Origin: Diabrotica undecimpunctata
Taxonomy: Eukaryota; Arthropoda; Insecta; Coleoptera; Chrysomelidae
Direction of reading: 5' to 3'
Assembly (NCBI RefSeq): GCF_040954645.1
Contig: NC_092806.1
Span: 6,324,001 to 6,388,000 of the forward strand
Length of the DNA: 64,000 nucleotides
The position numbers were made by a program, and so were the translations under genes. The number at the start of each line of letters is the position of its first letter. Within the stretch, counting starts at the first letter, position 1. Positions 43,608 through 54,655 of this stretch are shown here, piece after piece. The notes beneath the pieces are model-generated. The model searched no databases, was not told where the DNA came from, and worked only from the letters and a program-made list of their open reading frames with translations.

Positions 43608-43660
43608 TTATGTGACTTTCATAGATTATGAAAAGGCTTTCGATAGGGTACAGCATGAAT
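43608..43660 (+). mobile_element. Tiny LINE RT fragment
   Basis: VTFIDYEKAFDRVQHEYRSS is RT motif A, nearly the same as at 17,480 (CLVDYEKAFDRVQHAKM). Only about 50 bp are recognisable, so the call rests on this motif alone. Confidence 0.55.
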
Positions 43661-43949
43661 ACAGAAGTTCTCTTGATTAATTTTGTCACAGTTTCCATAC
43701 ACAGGTCCTGGTGAAGATGTTATAGATATACCAAGCAGCATCAAGAATGTTCCTTGGTATTTTGTTTTAAAATCTCTGGATAATATGTAGATTACTAGCT
43801 TTGGTACAGATAATTTATTATGAATGGATAATAATAAATTTTTTTCAATCAGCCAATACAAATTCTAATATCTAATATCAAGCTCGCCCCTTTTCTTTTT
43901 TTGATTTTGCTGATGTTGCATAAGGAACTTGGGTATCATTTATTCCAAC

Positions 43950-45660
43950 TGGGAAACTTTCTATTTTTTATTTGTAAAGTTAATGTCTGCAGACTTTGTC
44001 ACATTTAATTTTATTCGCCATTTTCTGGTCCAGGTATGTATTGTTTTTCAGTCGCTTCTTCACTATTGTCTCCTATCGGTAGTAGGGCTGTATCATCCGC
44101 GAAGGTGGCAGTAGTGGTGGCAGTAGTGTTCTAGCTCTGCAATGTCACACGTATGCAATAGATACAGGACTGGACCTAATACACTCCCTTGTGGCACGCT
44201 AGCTATGATCTCCCTTAAATCGGTGTACATTTATTCTTGGTTTACTCTGAAATATCTATTCGCAATGTATGATTCTAAGATTTCTGAATAATGTTTAGGC
44301 ATGAACTTTCTTAGTTTATAGTTTAAACCCTCATGTCAGACTTTATCAAATGCCTGTGCTACGTCCAAGAATATTGTAGAGCAGACTGCCTTTTCTTCTA
44401 ATGTTTTTCTATTATATTCGTAATTCTGTAAACTTGATCTATAGTGGAATGTTTATTTCTAAATCCAAATTAATGATTTGGTATAAAATTTTTTCTTTCT
44501 ATTATTGGTTTTAATCTTTTCAATAGTAGAAGTTTTTCAAATAGTTTTAAGATTACCGGAAGGAGTGATATTGGTCGATAGAATATCACTTCTACACGAG
44601 GTGTATCTGGTTTGGCGATCATAATACCTTTGGCTACTTTCCAGAGTCTCGGAACGTATCTCAATCTAAAAGCAGCATTTATTAGGTGTGCCAGCTTAAC
44701 TATGGCTTTTCTTGGTAGATTTTTTATTAGTTCTCCTGTTATGAGATCATATCCTGAAGCTTTCTTCGTAGTTTTATTATCTTTTCTCTCTGTTGAAACT
44801 TCTCTAAATGATGTCAACGTTATTCTTTTTTGGTTTGGAATGGTTCTTCCCATCTCAGTTCTTCACCATGATTGTCGTTGGGTTTAAACGTGCTTTCTAA
44901 ATGATCTGCAAATCGTTCTGTTTTCTGTTCGTTACTTCTAGTCCAGTTACCGTTTTCCAATTTGATAGGACAAGACTGAATAACTGGTCTCTTCATTCTT
45001 TTTGTTGCCTTCCATAACGAATAATCTGTGTTTTTTTTCAGCTGTTAAATTACTTAAAAAGAAATCAATGGTTGAATTTTTTATATTCTGTATCTCCCTT
45101 CTTAGTTTTTAGTGTAACATTATTTTTGACTAGTTTTGTCTCGTGCAGCTCTGTATTGCTGCCATTTTTTTCTAAACATTCTTTTTTCGACTATGAGTTC
45201 TCTGACTTCTTTTAAATAATTGTTGCGTTTTTGTTTTGGAATTTATTGTAGGAATATTTTAGCAAGCGACATGTTGGATATTTTTTATAAAATCTTCTAA
45301 TTCGTCATCAAGTTGCCTCATGTTTCTCAATGACACAGCAAGATTAATTTTGTGTTCAAGGTTTATTTTGAAGCTCTCCCAGTCAGTTTTTTTATTAGTC
45401 AATATTGGATTAAACTCTTTTTTGATTATTGTCTCACTCATAGTTAAAATTATCGGTGAGTGATTAGAGTTCATGTTCCAGCCGTCATTGATATCTAGGT
45501 AATTAGCTGAGATATTTTTGTAAATAAAGAAATTTATCAGGTCTGGAATTTTGTTTCTATTTGTAGGCCATTATGTTGGTCTACCAGTAGATATTACTTT
45601 ACCCTTTTGTTCTTTAACAGCTAAAAATAGTTCTTTTCCTTTAGTTGCAGTTAGCCTACA
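43950..45660 (-). mobile_element. Jockey-superfamily-like LINE, endonuclease end and RT (minus)
   Basis: From right to left on the minus strand: NMNSNHSPIILTMSETIIKK (endonuclease S-D-H-x-P motif with D changed to N), a linker, then the frame at 44,470-44,853. That frame has KKASGYDLITGELIKNLPRK, YVPRLWKVAKGIMIAKP and YRPISLLPVILKLFEKLLLL. Next in broken frames come FGFRNKHSTIDQVYRI, IFLDVAQAFDKV, SVPQGSVLGPVLY and DDTALLPIGDNSEEA, the catalytic box. The wording (Y-R-P-I-S-L-L, V-P-Q-G-S-V-L-G-P) is typical of Jockey/CR1 elements and different from the other LINEs here. Multiple stops make it a fossil. Confidence 0.83.
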
Positions 45661-46539
45661 GATCCGTTCATAACAGAATTTTTATTTATCCTAGTTCAGA
45701 GCTTAAAGTTTCATATTATTTCACCCTCCTCTTCAAACTAATATTATCCCAGTTATCCATTTTGTTTAGCCATAAAAGCCTAATCATCTGAAAGCACTAC
45801 ACTAAATTAATTTGAATAAATAACTTTAAGACACAACTCAAAGTTATTATCTAGATCCTAGTTGAAAACTTATTAAAATCTCCATAACATCGGTTAGGAG
45901 AACACAACATCTAATAGATTTAAATCCCCTCCAACATCAGAGTTTTGTTAATCCACTCTCGGCCCGAAGTTTCCCAACTTCCTAGAGATCTCCTCGCCGA
46001 CGAATATGGATAATTCTGATTGTTTGCGATAATATTTTCTCCAGGATGGCGTCTTAATGTTAGATGTTAACAAGTGAAACGGCCTGAGTTCTCTCCCACT
46101 CGCTGTCTCTCTCTCGCTCCAAACTAATTACCAAAAGCATTATCATGATAAAAGGTTTTACGTGAAACTATTTGTGCTGCGATGAAATTTTGCAAACGTC
46201 GTTAGGCAGAATAATATTGCTTTATAAACAAAATTGTTTTCTGGCTGTGCGAATTTGAAACGGGAGACAAAAATGCCGCAGACTGGGAGGCAGCACTTTA
46301 GAGTTTATTAAAAGTTTCTCGGTCGCAGCGGTAAATACAAGGAAACTATTTAAAGCATAAAATTATATTTTATTCATTCTTGTTTTTTATTTAAACAGTT
46401 ATAGCATACATTTTAAAAGAGAAATATTATTAAAGAATAAAATAAAGATATTAATGAAGTTAATTATGTGGTTATTAAATAATTAATATATTCTGATAAA
46501 ATGATAATTATGAAATATATAAAAATTAAAATTAAAGTT
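45661..46539. other. Unassigned interval
   Basis: No gene recognised. It may include the 5' region of the Jockey-like LINE, but no endonuclease N-terminal motif is readable. Confidence 0.35.
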
Positions 46540-46870
46540 TTTCTTCTTCTTATTATGTAGAGATGACTCTGTTTTTCAATGTAACTCCAGTAAGTTGTCG
46601 TTCCATCGTTTTGTGGTCTACCTACTGATCGTCTTTCTATTGGGGAACCGTCTCTTGTCGTCTTTACTACTCTATTTGTTGTCATTCGGCTTATATGATC
46701 GTTTTATTCCACTCTTCTACTTCTTACCCAGTTCCTGACGTTCTTCACCTTGCATCTACGTCGTATATCTGTACTTCTAGCTCTGTGCCATAGTGTATTA
46801 CCATCAATATTTCTAAGTGTAATTATCTTTGCTGTTTCTAACATCCTTTTTGTCCTCTATGTGTCAGGTC
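46540..46870 (-). mobile_element. LINE-A family 3' end, second copy
   Basis: The minus strand reads VRNWVRSRRVE, then SYKPNDNK-type sequence and MTTNRVVKTTRDGSPIERRS, VGRPQNDGTTTYWSYIEK. The same text, with small changes, occurs at 4,880-5,200 (MTTNRVVKTVKDGSPIARRS). Only about 330 bp of the 3' end are present. Like the other truncated copies it is non-autonomous. Confidence 0.82.
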
Positions 46871-47130
46871 TGACTTTTACAAGTATTGAAATGCGTCAAA
46901 TACAATCTATGATCAGTAAAAACTATAAGTACATAAAAACAGTTAACAGAAAAATATATAAAATATACACAAAAACATACAAATTGTTAAAAAGATGCCT
47001 GCAAGTATTCCTCTATCGAATAGAAAGTGTTTATCAAAAGTAAGTCCTTAACTGTTCTCTTAAATACATAAATATTTGACTCTTTAACATAATTAGGTAA
47101 TTTATTATACAATCGAACGCATGTTGGGTA

Positions 47131-47166
47131 TAGTCTATTCGCTATATTTACGCGGGTTTCGGATTA
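47131..47166 (+). repeat. Left terminal inverted repeat of the 47-kb transposon
   Basis: Contains TATTTACGCGGGTTTCGG and pairs with 48,845-48,880; preceded by TA. Confidence 0.9.
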
Positions 47167-47364
47167 ACAAAATTATGCTAATGACTCATTGATAACCAGT
47201 TGCAGTAAACGACTTCCCAGAAAATTAGGTAAAAACTGCATTAATGGTCATATTTTAAAATACGTTAAAATAACATTAGGGTAGGTATAAATTTGTTACA
47301 ATATTGCAGTTGAATTGATTCTTTGCCAGTGTTGACATTGTATGTTTGGTGGAAATATTTAAAA

Positions 47365-48542
47365 ATGCCTAAACGTGTGTTAGATGTAGATAGTCTAATT
47401 TGTAGTGTACATAAGTATTTTATGGATGAAAAAGAAAATGGCGGTCCTTTAAAATCGGTAATGTCTGTTCAACAACGCGTATGTGATGCTCTAGGAATTA
47501 GTGAAACCAAACTAAGAGGAGTATTACAAAATCGCAATAATGAACGGCCGAAAGAAGATCACCGAAAAACTCGCCTATCATTGAAAACGAAAGATATTCC
47601 AGATGGAAAAAAATTTGAAATTCGTGATACCATTTATCGAATGCGAGCCAACAAGGAACATGTGACCTTAAATACAATTCTCTCGGAATTAAAAGATAGA
47701 AAATTTGACGAAATTGGCAGAACAAGTCTATGGCAAGTGATACATAATTTGGGTTTCAAATTTCAAAAGGAGGATAACAGAAAAGCCCTTTGTGAAAGAA
47801 GTTTTGTTGTACATAAAAGAATTAACTTTCTAAGAAAATATTCTAAATTAAAAGAAGAAACGGCAAATTTTATATATTTAGACGAAACATGGATATTTTC
47901 TAGGGGTGCAACCAAGAGAATATGGCAAGATGATAACGTAAAGTCTATCAAACATACTGATGGAGAAGGGAAGCGACACATAATTTTACATGCAGGAGGG
48001 AAATCGGGTTTTATAGAAGGTGCTGATTTAATATTTTCATCTAAATCAAAATCAAGTGACTATCATGATAATATGAACACAGAAATGTTTGTAAAATGGT
48101 TACATGAAAAACTTCTGCCAGGTTTAAGTGAGCCCAGCGTAATTATTTTAGACAATGCACCTTACCATTCTGAAGTATTAAACAAAAGTCCAACGAATTC
48201 TTGGACTGTTAATAAAATTAAAGAATGGTTGACAAAGGAACATATACCATTTACACAACATATTTTAAAATCAGAATTATTACGCTTGGCAAATATCCAC
48301 GCAAAACCAAAAACCTTTGTTGTGGATCAGATTATTGAAAGTTAAGGTCATCAAGTTTTACGTCTGCCACCGTATCATTGTCAGTTTAATCCCATCGAAT
48401 ATATATGGTGAATAGCAAAACAATATTATGACAACCATATTGGGCCTAACGGTTAGAGTATAATAAGTCCAATCATAATAACAATTAATGGTGATGACAG
48501 TGATGATGATGACGATTATGATATTTTTGATGATAATGACTG
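47365..48542 (+). pseudogene. DDE transposase, D-E spacing 81, three in-frame stops
   Basis: The start chosen is the ATG at 47,365 (MPKRVLDVDSLICSV). One frame runs to TAA at 48,343 and then on in the same frame to TGA near 48,542. An N-terminal helix-turn-helix part (QQRVCDALGISETKLRG) and a second one (TLNTILSELKDRKFDEIGRT) precede the catalytic domain. The first aspartate is in FIYLDETWIF (residue 173), the second in VIILDNAPYHS (263), and the glutamate in YHCQFNPIEYIW (345). The in-frame stops are the TAA at 48,343, a TGA after E-Y-I-W and a TAG further on. An acidic tail (DDSDDDDDYDIFDDND) closes it, as in the relative at 19-20 kb. All catalytic residues survive, so it died recently. Confidence 0.88.
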
Positions 48543-48844
48543 ATTTTCATTTTTGTTGGCAAGTTAAATTTTTTTATTTTTCATTAGAAATTCTCTCCAG
48601 GGAACAAATATACATAGACCATATTTTCTGTGTGAAGTGTAATATAAAATTATTATTAGGTTTATATTAGCCACATTAGACTCCATTAATGAAGTAATTC
48701 TCCTTATTATACTGTCAATTATATAAAAGATTTTCCATTATTATTTAATTAAAAAAAGTTATGGATTATTTTTCATATCATTTGACCAGTTGATATTTCC
48801 CCAAAGAGCAGGTAATTAAAACTGGGTACTCACAATAAAATTTT

Positions 48845-48880
48845 TAATCCGAAACCCGCGTAAATATAGCGAACCGACTA
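48845..48880 (-). repeat. Right terminal inverted repeat of the 47-kb transposon
   Basis: Contains CCGAAACCCGCGTAAATA, the complement of the left end; followed by TA. Confidence 0.9.
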
Positions 48881-48882
48881 TA

Positions 48883-49614
48883 AGAACCCCAGCCCACAAC
48901 GGTCAAGTAACGAACAGGGGCCACCAAATCATTTCTGTAACGAAAATTGTAGCCACTCATTAAGGAAACATCATTTCTGCAAATAAAATTGCATCTATGT
49001 GACTTGACATAAACAACACAACTGAAAATATACAGCGAAATTACAGGAAAAATATTTAATTGTTTAAAAGCACCTCATTAATTCGCAAGCAATTTCCCCA
49101 ACAAACTAAGCAATATTGCAAAATTGACTATACTTGAGCAAAATAGTAAAGTTATAAGATATCTAGGGAGATAAAATTCCTAAGTTGCCATAGAACATAA
49201 CAATCTTCCCACTACATAATCAACGTGAGAGCTCCAAGACAAATTAGAATCCAGTTAAACACCTAACAACTTAGTGGAGTGGCTATTTACCACTGACCCA
49301 TTAGCAAGTTATACTAATGGACTCATCTGCATAGTAGAAGGTGAAAAAGTTACCATATTGGTCTTTGATCTAATTGAAAGAGTGAAAGTCCTTTCAATTA
49401 GTAAGGAAGTATGACCTATAGTATAGGATTATCCAGGAGGTGTTAAAGATACTGTAGGGGCGTTAGTGTGGATGTTAGAGACTTTTAAACAGCTCAGGAG
49501 AACGGAGTTTTCCCACAGCATCCAAGGATACAGCAGAAAGCCGGCAGAACATAATCAAGGAGTCATTGGAAAGAGTGTGTGAATTGAAAAGGGCAGTCTG
49601 ATTTAAAATTTATC
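48883..49614. other. Unassigned interval
   Basis: Low-complexity AT-rich sequence with a few G-rich stretches; no gene or repeat recognised. Confidence 0.35.
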
Positions 49615-49830
49615 TATCTATCTAATTAGCCTTCTTCGGTCCATCTTTGGACATAGGCCTCCCCAATCCTTTTCCATTCATCTCTGTCTGTCGCTATAGT
49701 CATCCACCTAGAGCCCACGTGCTTCTTGATATCATCTGCCCATCTCATTTGGGGCCTTCCTCTGCTTCGTTTATATTCCCACGGTTTCCAGCTTATAAGA
49801 ATTTTGTTCCATCGGTCTTCTTTTTGTCTT
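49615..49830 (-). mobile_element. LINE (RTE-like) 3' end
   Basis: The minus strand encodes KPWEYKRSRGRPQMRWADDI, then KKHVGSRWMTIATDRDEWKR and IGEAYVQRWTEEG, followed by a stop and a TAGATAGATAGATA tail at 49,612-49,625. This end is of a family that I recall as very common in insect genomes, and the frame is unbroken across this short piece. It is a 5'-truncated copy of about 215 bp. Confidence 0.85.
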
Positions 49831-52728
49831 ATATTGTGTCCTGCACAATATTGTGTCCTGTGTATTATATTGTGTCCTGTCTTTTAAAATAGAACAAGGA
49901 TTTTCAATCACTTTCATAACGGTCACACAATCAATGTAAATTTTGTCATTTTATTCAGTTTGATTGTTTTCATAACAGATATAAAATTAATTTGTGAGAT
50001 CTTCTTTTGTGTACAACTCAAAATTAATATTGATAATTGGTGTATAAAAAGTAAAGAATTTTAAATTTAATCATATGTAGTAGAGCATATTCATTTAATT
50101 TCATTTATCTTACCATTTGTTCATTTTCTTCTCAAAGGTCACATCATAGATATTACTTGGAATCTAAGTAGAGTAATTAGAGATCAAAAAATTTAGCTTT
50201 GAGATCAATAATTAATTAAAACAATTTTTATTTGTCTTGCAAAATTAAGCCTTAAGTAAAATTAAAGTTTGTGTAAAAAACAGCAAAAAAAGGGCACAGT
50301 TTGCAATTTATATTAATATACTTTTTGATATAGAACAACATGGTATTTTTATTTTTGATATATCGTTAGGGTCATTTTACACTATCTTAACCAGCTAGAC
50401 CTTTTGTAAAATAAAGAAACAAGTAGACAATTTTCTAATAAAGACAAAGTTTCTAAAAAATTGTTAATACTAGGAATAATTCCTAGATCATAGCTAGCTA
50501 AGAATAGCAGAATATACTTGCAAAAGAACAGGCAATGCAGCAATGCAAAATGCCTTAAAGTATAATATAGATTTTTTCAGCAGTAAAAAAAAATGATATG
50601 AATATATGACAATTTATAGTATCTGCAAATTAGTATATTTCATTCCCAGACTACTTATTTAGATATTAGAGCAAAATTAACAATAGCTTCAAAACAAATC
50701 CGTTCTCCTCTGAGTTTATCGCGTTTTTGGGTCGATCTCCGACAAGTTTTTGCTCGGGTATCCATAAATAACTGTAATTTTAAATAGAAACCAAGCGGAG
50801 ACATACACTACGCCAAGCCATCTTGATTTATCGTTTCGCACTATCCAATAAAACTTGAGCAGACTTTATAAGGCTCACGTATTAGGGATACAAAAAGCGT
50901 ACAAAATATGGGAGCAATATAAAGATGTTTGGGCACAAGTTCTCGCTAATATCTTTGTGGATATGTTGGCTATTGGGATTTTGAAAACGTAGTAAATTGT
51001 ATTAAGATTTTATTTCTTCGAAAAAAGAGTATGCTAATAGAAGCTCGTTGATTCCGAAGTGCTAGTAAAGGATATTTTTAAATATTCTTTGTATACAGGG
51101 TGAGTTTTTAGTGCGACATCATTCAATAATTCCATTGTGGTACTAGATATCGAAAAAACTTATTTAGAAAAAATGTAGGTAATGATATTCTCCATATTTG
51201 GAAAATATGTGGAATTCTAGAGAGTGGTATAGTAAATACCTATGTGGTATAGTAAACATACAATTTTTTAAATGGGACACCCTATATAATTTTTCATATT
51301 TATATATATTGTTATGATTCATTTTATCAGCCAAAGATAAAATTAAAATTACTAAATAGACCATCTAAATAAATTTTCAAGATATCCTGAAGAGTTGTTA
51401 TGCTATGTAAAAATAGAAAATAATATTGGTTTGCTCTTAATATATTTCAAAGTATAAAATATAATAATTCAAAAAATTTCAACTGATAAACTATAAAAGA
51501 TATTTCGAAGAAATGAAAGTCCATTATCTTTGGATTACCTGTAGTAAACAAAATTTAAAGATATGCATAAATTATTTTCTTTGTAAAATATATTTGAGTG
51601 AACGTAGTGAAATGAACAATGCGACCGGGTTTTCCAAATGGACTTGTACAGTGAATAAGACAATAGGGTAGAATTTAGAAATTATATTTCTCCGTTAGTT
51701 CTTAAGAATTTGTAGAAACCGATTAGCATGTTAATAGTTGTTAGGAAATTTATAATTGTAGGTAAAATTGTTGTTTGTCATCTAAATGGTAGATGGGGAT
51801 AAGTGTAACGAACTCTGATTGGAGGAGATTAAAAAAAGTGGGATATTTATGTAGGAATGAGAGTTTAGCTAGATTTTAGAGGGAAAAAAGATAATCAGTT
51901 GTTTTTCCAAGGGTGCAAGGCGAACAGTCGTTGTTCTTTGGCGGTTCCCAAGTGATAGTAAGCATTAGAAGTGAATATTTGTGAGTTTTCGTGGACTAAG
52001 TGTATCCTGACGGAAGCTGATCCAGTAAAATATTGTAAGTCATACTTTTCTACTTATATATTCCAAGAGTCACTGTTCAGGCCGGAACGAGAGATTCAGT
52101 TTATCGAGAGGAGAAGAGGCTAGCATCTTTTGAACGATACGTGCATCTGAAGGAGATCATTGAAGACGAGAGGCTCGCAATAATTTGTTGTAAGATTGCT
52201 GATTACCTAGGGAACGGCTAAGAATAGATAGTGTAGGATACAAGGAACAAGGATTTGGACAACTCATCATCAGAGAGATAGTTTTTTTTACCATTCGTCA
52301 GTTTTTCTTTATCAACTGAGTTTTTTCTTTTAATTGCTTCAGGAAAGATAGAAATATTTATCAGTAAATATAGAACAACAATTTTGATTTGAAATTTTAA
52401 TTTATATAGTATATAACATTATTTTTTAAAGGTTCACGTACGTAGAACAAAATTTTGATAATCATTGTATGAGATATTTTTTGTTTAAGATATTTGAGTG
52501 TGAATTTTATTTCAATATATAATTTTGTATCATATGTGTTTATTATTCCGGTATTCCAATAGACCTTACCTATCATATGTAAAGCATAGATATTGAAGCA
52601 CGAATATAACCCTGAGATAAGAGAATTAAATAGTGTGATAAAATCATAATTGCATCGTTTAAATAAGTTTAATTAATTAATTAATTAGCTAATTAATTGC
52701 TTGGCGCACCTCTGACTTTTAATATCAC

Positions 52729-52734
<6 letters not shown>
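49831..52734. other. Long AT-rich interval with one small inverted-repeat element
   Basis: No coding gene recognised. 51,092-51,288 is a possible short inverted-repeat element (listed separately). 51,730-52,700 has some LTR-like wording (TGTTAGGAAAT near 51,740; TTGGCGCACC near 52,700 as a possible primer site) but no matching second LTR or pol frame, so I do not call it. Confidence 0.35.
51092..51288. mobile_element. Possible short inverted-repeat element (MITE-like)
   Basis: TATACAGGGTG (51,092-51,102) pairs with CACCCTATATA (51,278-51,288), giving an 11-bp inverted repeat with one mismatch around a 197-bp body. Just outside, 51,300-51,350 is related, in reverse complement, to 56,098-56,150: both carry TGATAAAATGAATCATAAC. 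The 56-kb copy is also near a TACAGGG motif (56,053). The pairing suggests a small dispersed family, but its true ends are not settled. Confidence 0.4.

Positions 52735-52795
<61 letters not shown>
52733..52795. repeat. (TA)n tail/microsatellite of the SINE
   Basis: About thirty TA units lie directly at the 3' side of the minus-strand tRNA-derived SINE. They may have grown from its original tail. Confidence 0.9.
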
Positions 52796-52797
<2 letters not shown>

Positions 52798-53068
52798 GGT
52801 ATTTAGGCGCCACGCCCTTCCGGTAGGGATCTATGGAGGAGTATCACCGAGCCGCCCTTATCTCTTGCCCTACTGCTCCACCATAGGCCGATCAGACACC
52901 AGCATATTCTAGTCTAAGCCGCAGATTCATCTAGAATTTTAAACTGCTGCGTTAGCCTTTTTTATTTTTCTGTACACCGAGCTGGGGCTCGAACCCACAT
53001 CCACTGAATTATTCGACAGTGAAGCGAATGAGAATTGGCCGCCTAGCCCGCTTGGCTATCTGGCCGAC
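52796..53068 (-). mobile_element. tRNA-derived SINE
   Basis: On the minus strand the head starts GTCGGCCAGATAGCCAAG. It contains an RNA polymerase III A box (TAGCCAAGCGGGCTAGG) and B box (GGTTCGAGCCC), as in a tRNA gene, but the acceptor stem does not close and there is no proper anticodon arm. A body of about 180 bp unrelated to tRNA follows, ending in CGGTATATATA and a (TA)n run. This layout of tRNA-like head, unrelated body and simple tail defines SINEs. The parent tRNA is not clear, and the partner LINE could be one with a TA-rich end. Clear target duplications were not found. Confidence 0.82.
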
Positions 53069-53241
53069 TCATATTATATTCCTCTCATAATTCTTGTTCT
53101 TATAATATTGGGCTTTCCAATACTATATAGAGTATTTAACAAGGTGTAAGCATTTTTATTTCGAAATCCCTATAAAATCAAGATTATGTATATAAAGAAA
53201 TAATGCTTAAACAATAATTTATTTTATATAATACAAGGTAC

Positions 53242-53960
53242 ACAATATATTGCACACTCATGGAAAAAAATATTGAATATTTTGGAATTTTCCAATTTTT
53301 TTTTGTAGTCACTACATTTCAAAACAATTTTAGATTACTGATGACACTCATATTTAGTCTGATGTACTTAACTGGTTTGAAATATTTTGACCTTTATTTT
53401 TACGTTTATTCAGCGTTTAGTGTCATTCGTACATTTTATCATAAAAAACCTTGTTTACGTTAAGGAAAAATCATACTAATTCGGTTATTTTTAGTTTAAT
53501 CTATTAAGTTTAATTAAATATTGCTTTGATTTAACTTAAAACAAATATGCCACCAATTCGATACTGCGATGAAGCTTAAGTAGCACAGATGGTAATTTTT
53601 TGTATGAGGAAGGATATGCACAAAAAGATATCGCACGACGTCTCAGGAGAAGTCAATCTAGTTTCAAATAACGATTATATTGGCCATCGTTTAGCCCTGA
53701 TTTAAATGAAATAGAGCACAAGTGGGATCACCTAAAATGCCAGTTACGACAAAGAAATCTCATTCCAAACACTATAGAGCAGCTTTAGCTTGGTGCACAG
53801 GATAAATGGAATGCAATTTCCCAAGGATATGTCCAAAATTTACTTGCAAGCATACCGAGAAGGATGCAAGCAGTAATAAGAGCTAGAGGGGAGGATACTC
53901 GTTACTGATCATTTTAGTTAAAAAGACTTGTTTAACCTTCTTATCCTCCCGAAGTAAATG
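53242..53960 (+). mobile_element. Internally deleted Tc1 element (same family as 60.6-63.3 kb)
   Basis: The left end (CACACTCATGG near 53,253, then TTTTGGAATTTTCCAAT) matches the right end of the Tc1 element at 63,150-63,270 in reverse complement, including TTTATTCAGCGTTTAGTGTC. A transposase start (MPPIRYCDEA) follows at about 53,549, with helix-turn-helix GYAQKDIARRLRRSQSSFK in a shifted frame. That is fused directly at about 53,671 to the C-terminal part LYWPSFSPDLNEIEHKWDHL, ending in PRRMQAVIRARGEDTRY. About 200 codons including both aspartates are deleted. It is a non-autonomous derivative; the right end is placed only approximately. Confidence 0.8.
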
Positions 53961-54262
53961 TTCTTTGTCTATGGGTACGGGTGGACCCAGTTAATAAAAC
54001 TCATACCTGTTGTGAATTAAATTCCAATTTTTTTTAATTAATTCGTAGAAGCTTTTGTAGTTTCATGTAATCGATGTATCAAACTAAAAACATTTTTTTT
54101 GTAATAAAAATATAATAAACTATATATTCAATTAAAATGATATATTTATTCAATGCAACTTTTCTTACTTTTTATTTAACTCTTTACTAGCGGACCAACT
54201 CGACATCGAGTTTTTTAAATGAAATTTTTATTTTGCGAAAAAAATATACAATATATACAATG
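53961..54262. other. Unassigned AT-rich interval
   Basis: No gene or repeat recognised beyond the possible right end of the deleted Tc1 element. Confidence 0.35.
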
Positions 54263-54655
54263 ACCGGAAGTAAAAATATATTTATCAATAACTCAAAAAC
54301 TATAAATAATAATTATGTGAAATTACATTTTTGAACTCTACGTTGAATTCTCTATTGATTTGACTAATAAAAACGAAACCGGAAGTCGACCTCAAAACCG
54401 GAATGCAATTTTTAGTTCATCAAATGTCGACATGGATATCATTTAGCAGTTAATTTTGCATGCTGATCACGAATCCGGTGTCAGATTTGCTCTATCTTGA
54501 CGTTTTATGCGCGTTTCGGGTCACTTCCGGTGTCGGATCGCAACCGGAAGTACATATTTAGATTCGTCCCGACGAGACCTTTCGATCCATATATACATTG
54601 TGGGGTCTAAAACTTAAAGTAAATTTTAACTTCCGGTCATCTCAAAACCGGAAGT
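54263..54655. repeat. Cluster of six ACCGGAAGT motifs
   Basis: Exact ACCGGAAGT occurs on the plus strand at 54,263, 54,378, 54,543 and 54,647, and as ACTTCCGGT at 54,523 and 54,629, all within 393 bp of otherwise AT-rich DNA. A near match (ACCGGAATG) is at 54,397. The neighbouring phrase CTCAAAACCGGAA occurs twice (54,391 and 54,641), so at least part of the pattern comes from an old tandem unit. CCGGAAGT is also the core recognised by ETS/GABP factors, but function here is not implied by the sequence alone. Confidence 0.7.

Larger units (their letters stand above)
47131..48880 (+). mobile_element. IS630/Tc1-superfamily transposon with complete TIRs (Sailor-like spacing)
   Basis: Terminal inverted repeats of about 36 bp bound the element. 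The left (47,131-47,166) begins TAGTCTATTCGCTATATT and the right (48,845-48,880) is its complement with two or three mismatches. TA dinucleotides flank both ends (47,129-47,130 and 48,881-48,882), as expected for TA-targeting transposons. The 1,750-bp body carries one transposase gene. The gene has in-frame stops, so this copy is not autonomous, but both ends look usable in trans. The wide spacing between the last two catalytic residues recalls the group I know as DD82E/Sailor; that match is from memory. Confidence 0.88.

Noticed and set aside
47498..47981. Minus-strand ORFs inside the 47-kb transposon
   Set aside because: Antisense shadows of the transposase frame.
51730..52700. LTR-like stretch with TGTTAGG start and a possible primer-binding site TTGGCGCACC
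   Set aside because: No second LTR, no pol frame and no matching TG...CA ends with a target duplication.
52697..52912. ORF with a YIYIYI run (also at 56,117-56,431 and 63,215-63,526)
   Set aside because: Translation of (TA)n microsatellites, not a protein.
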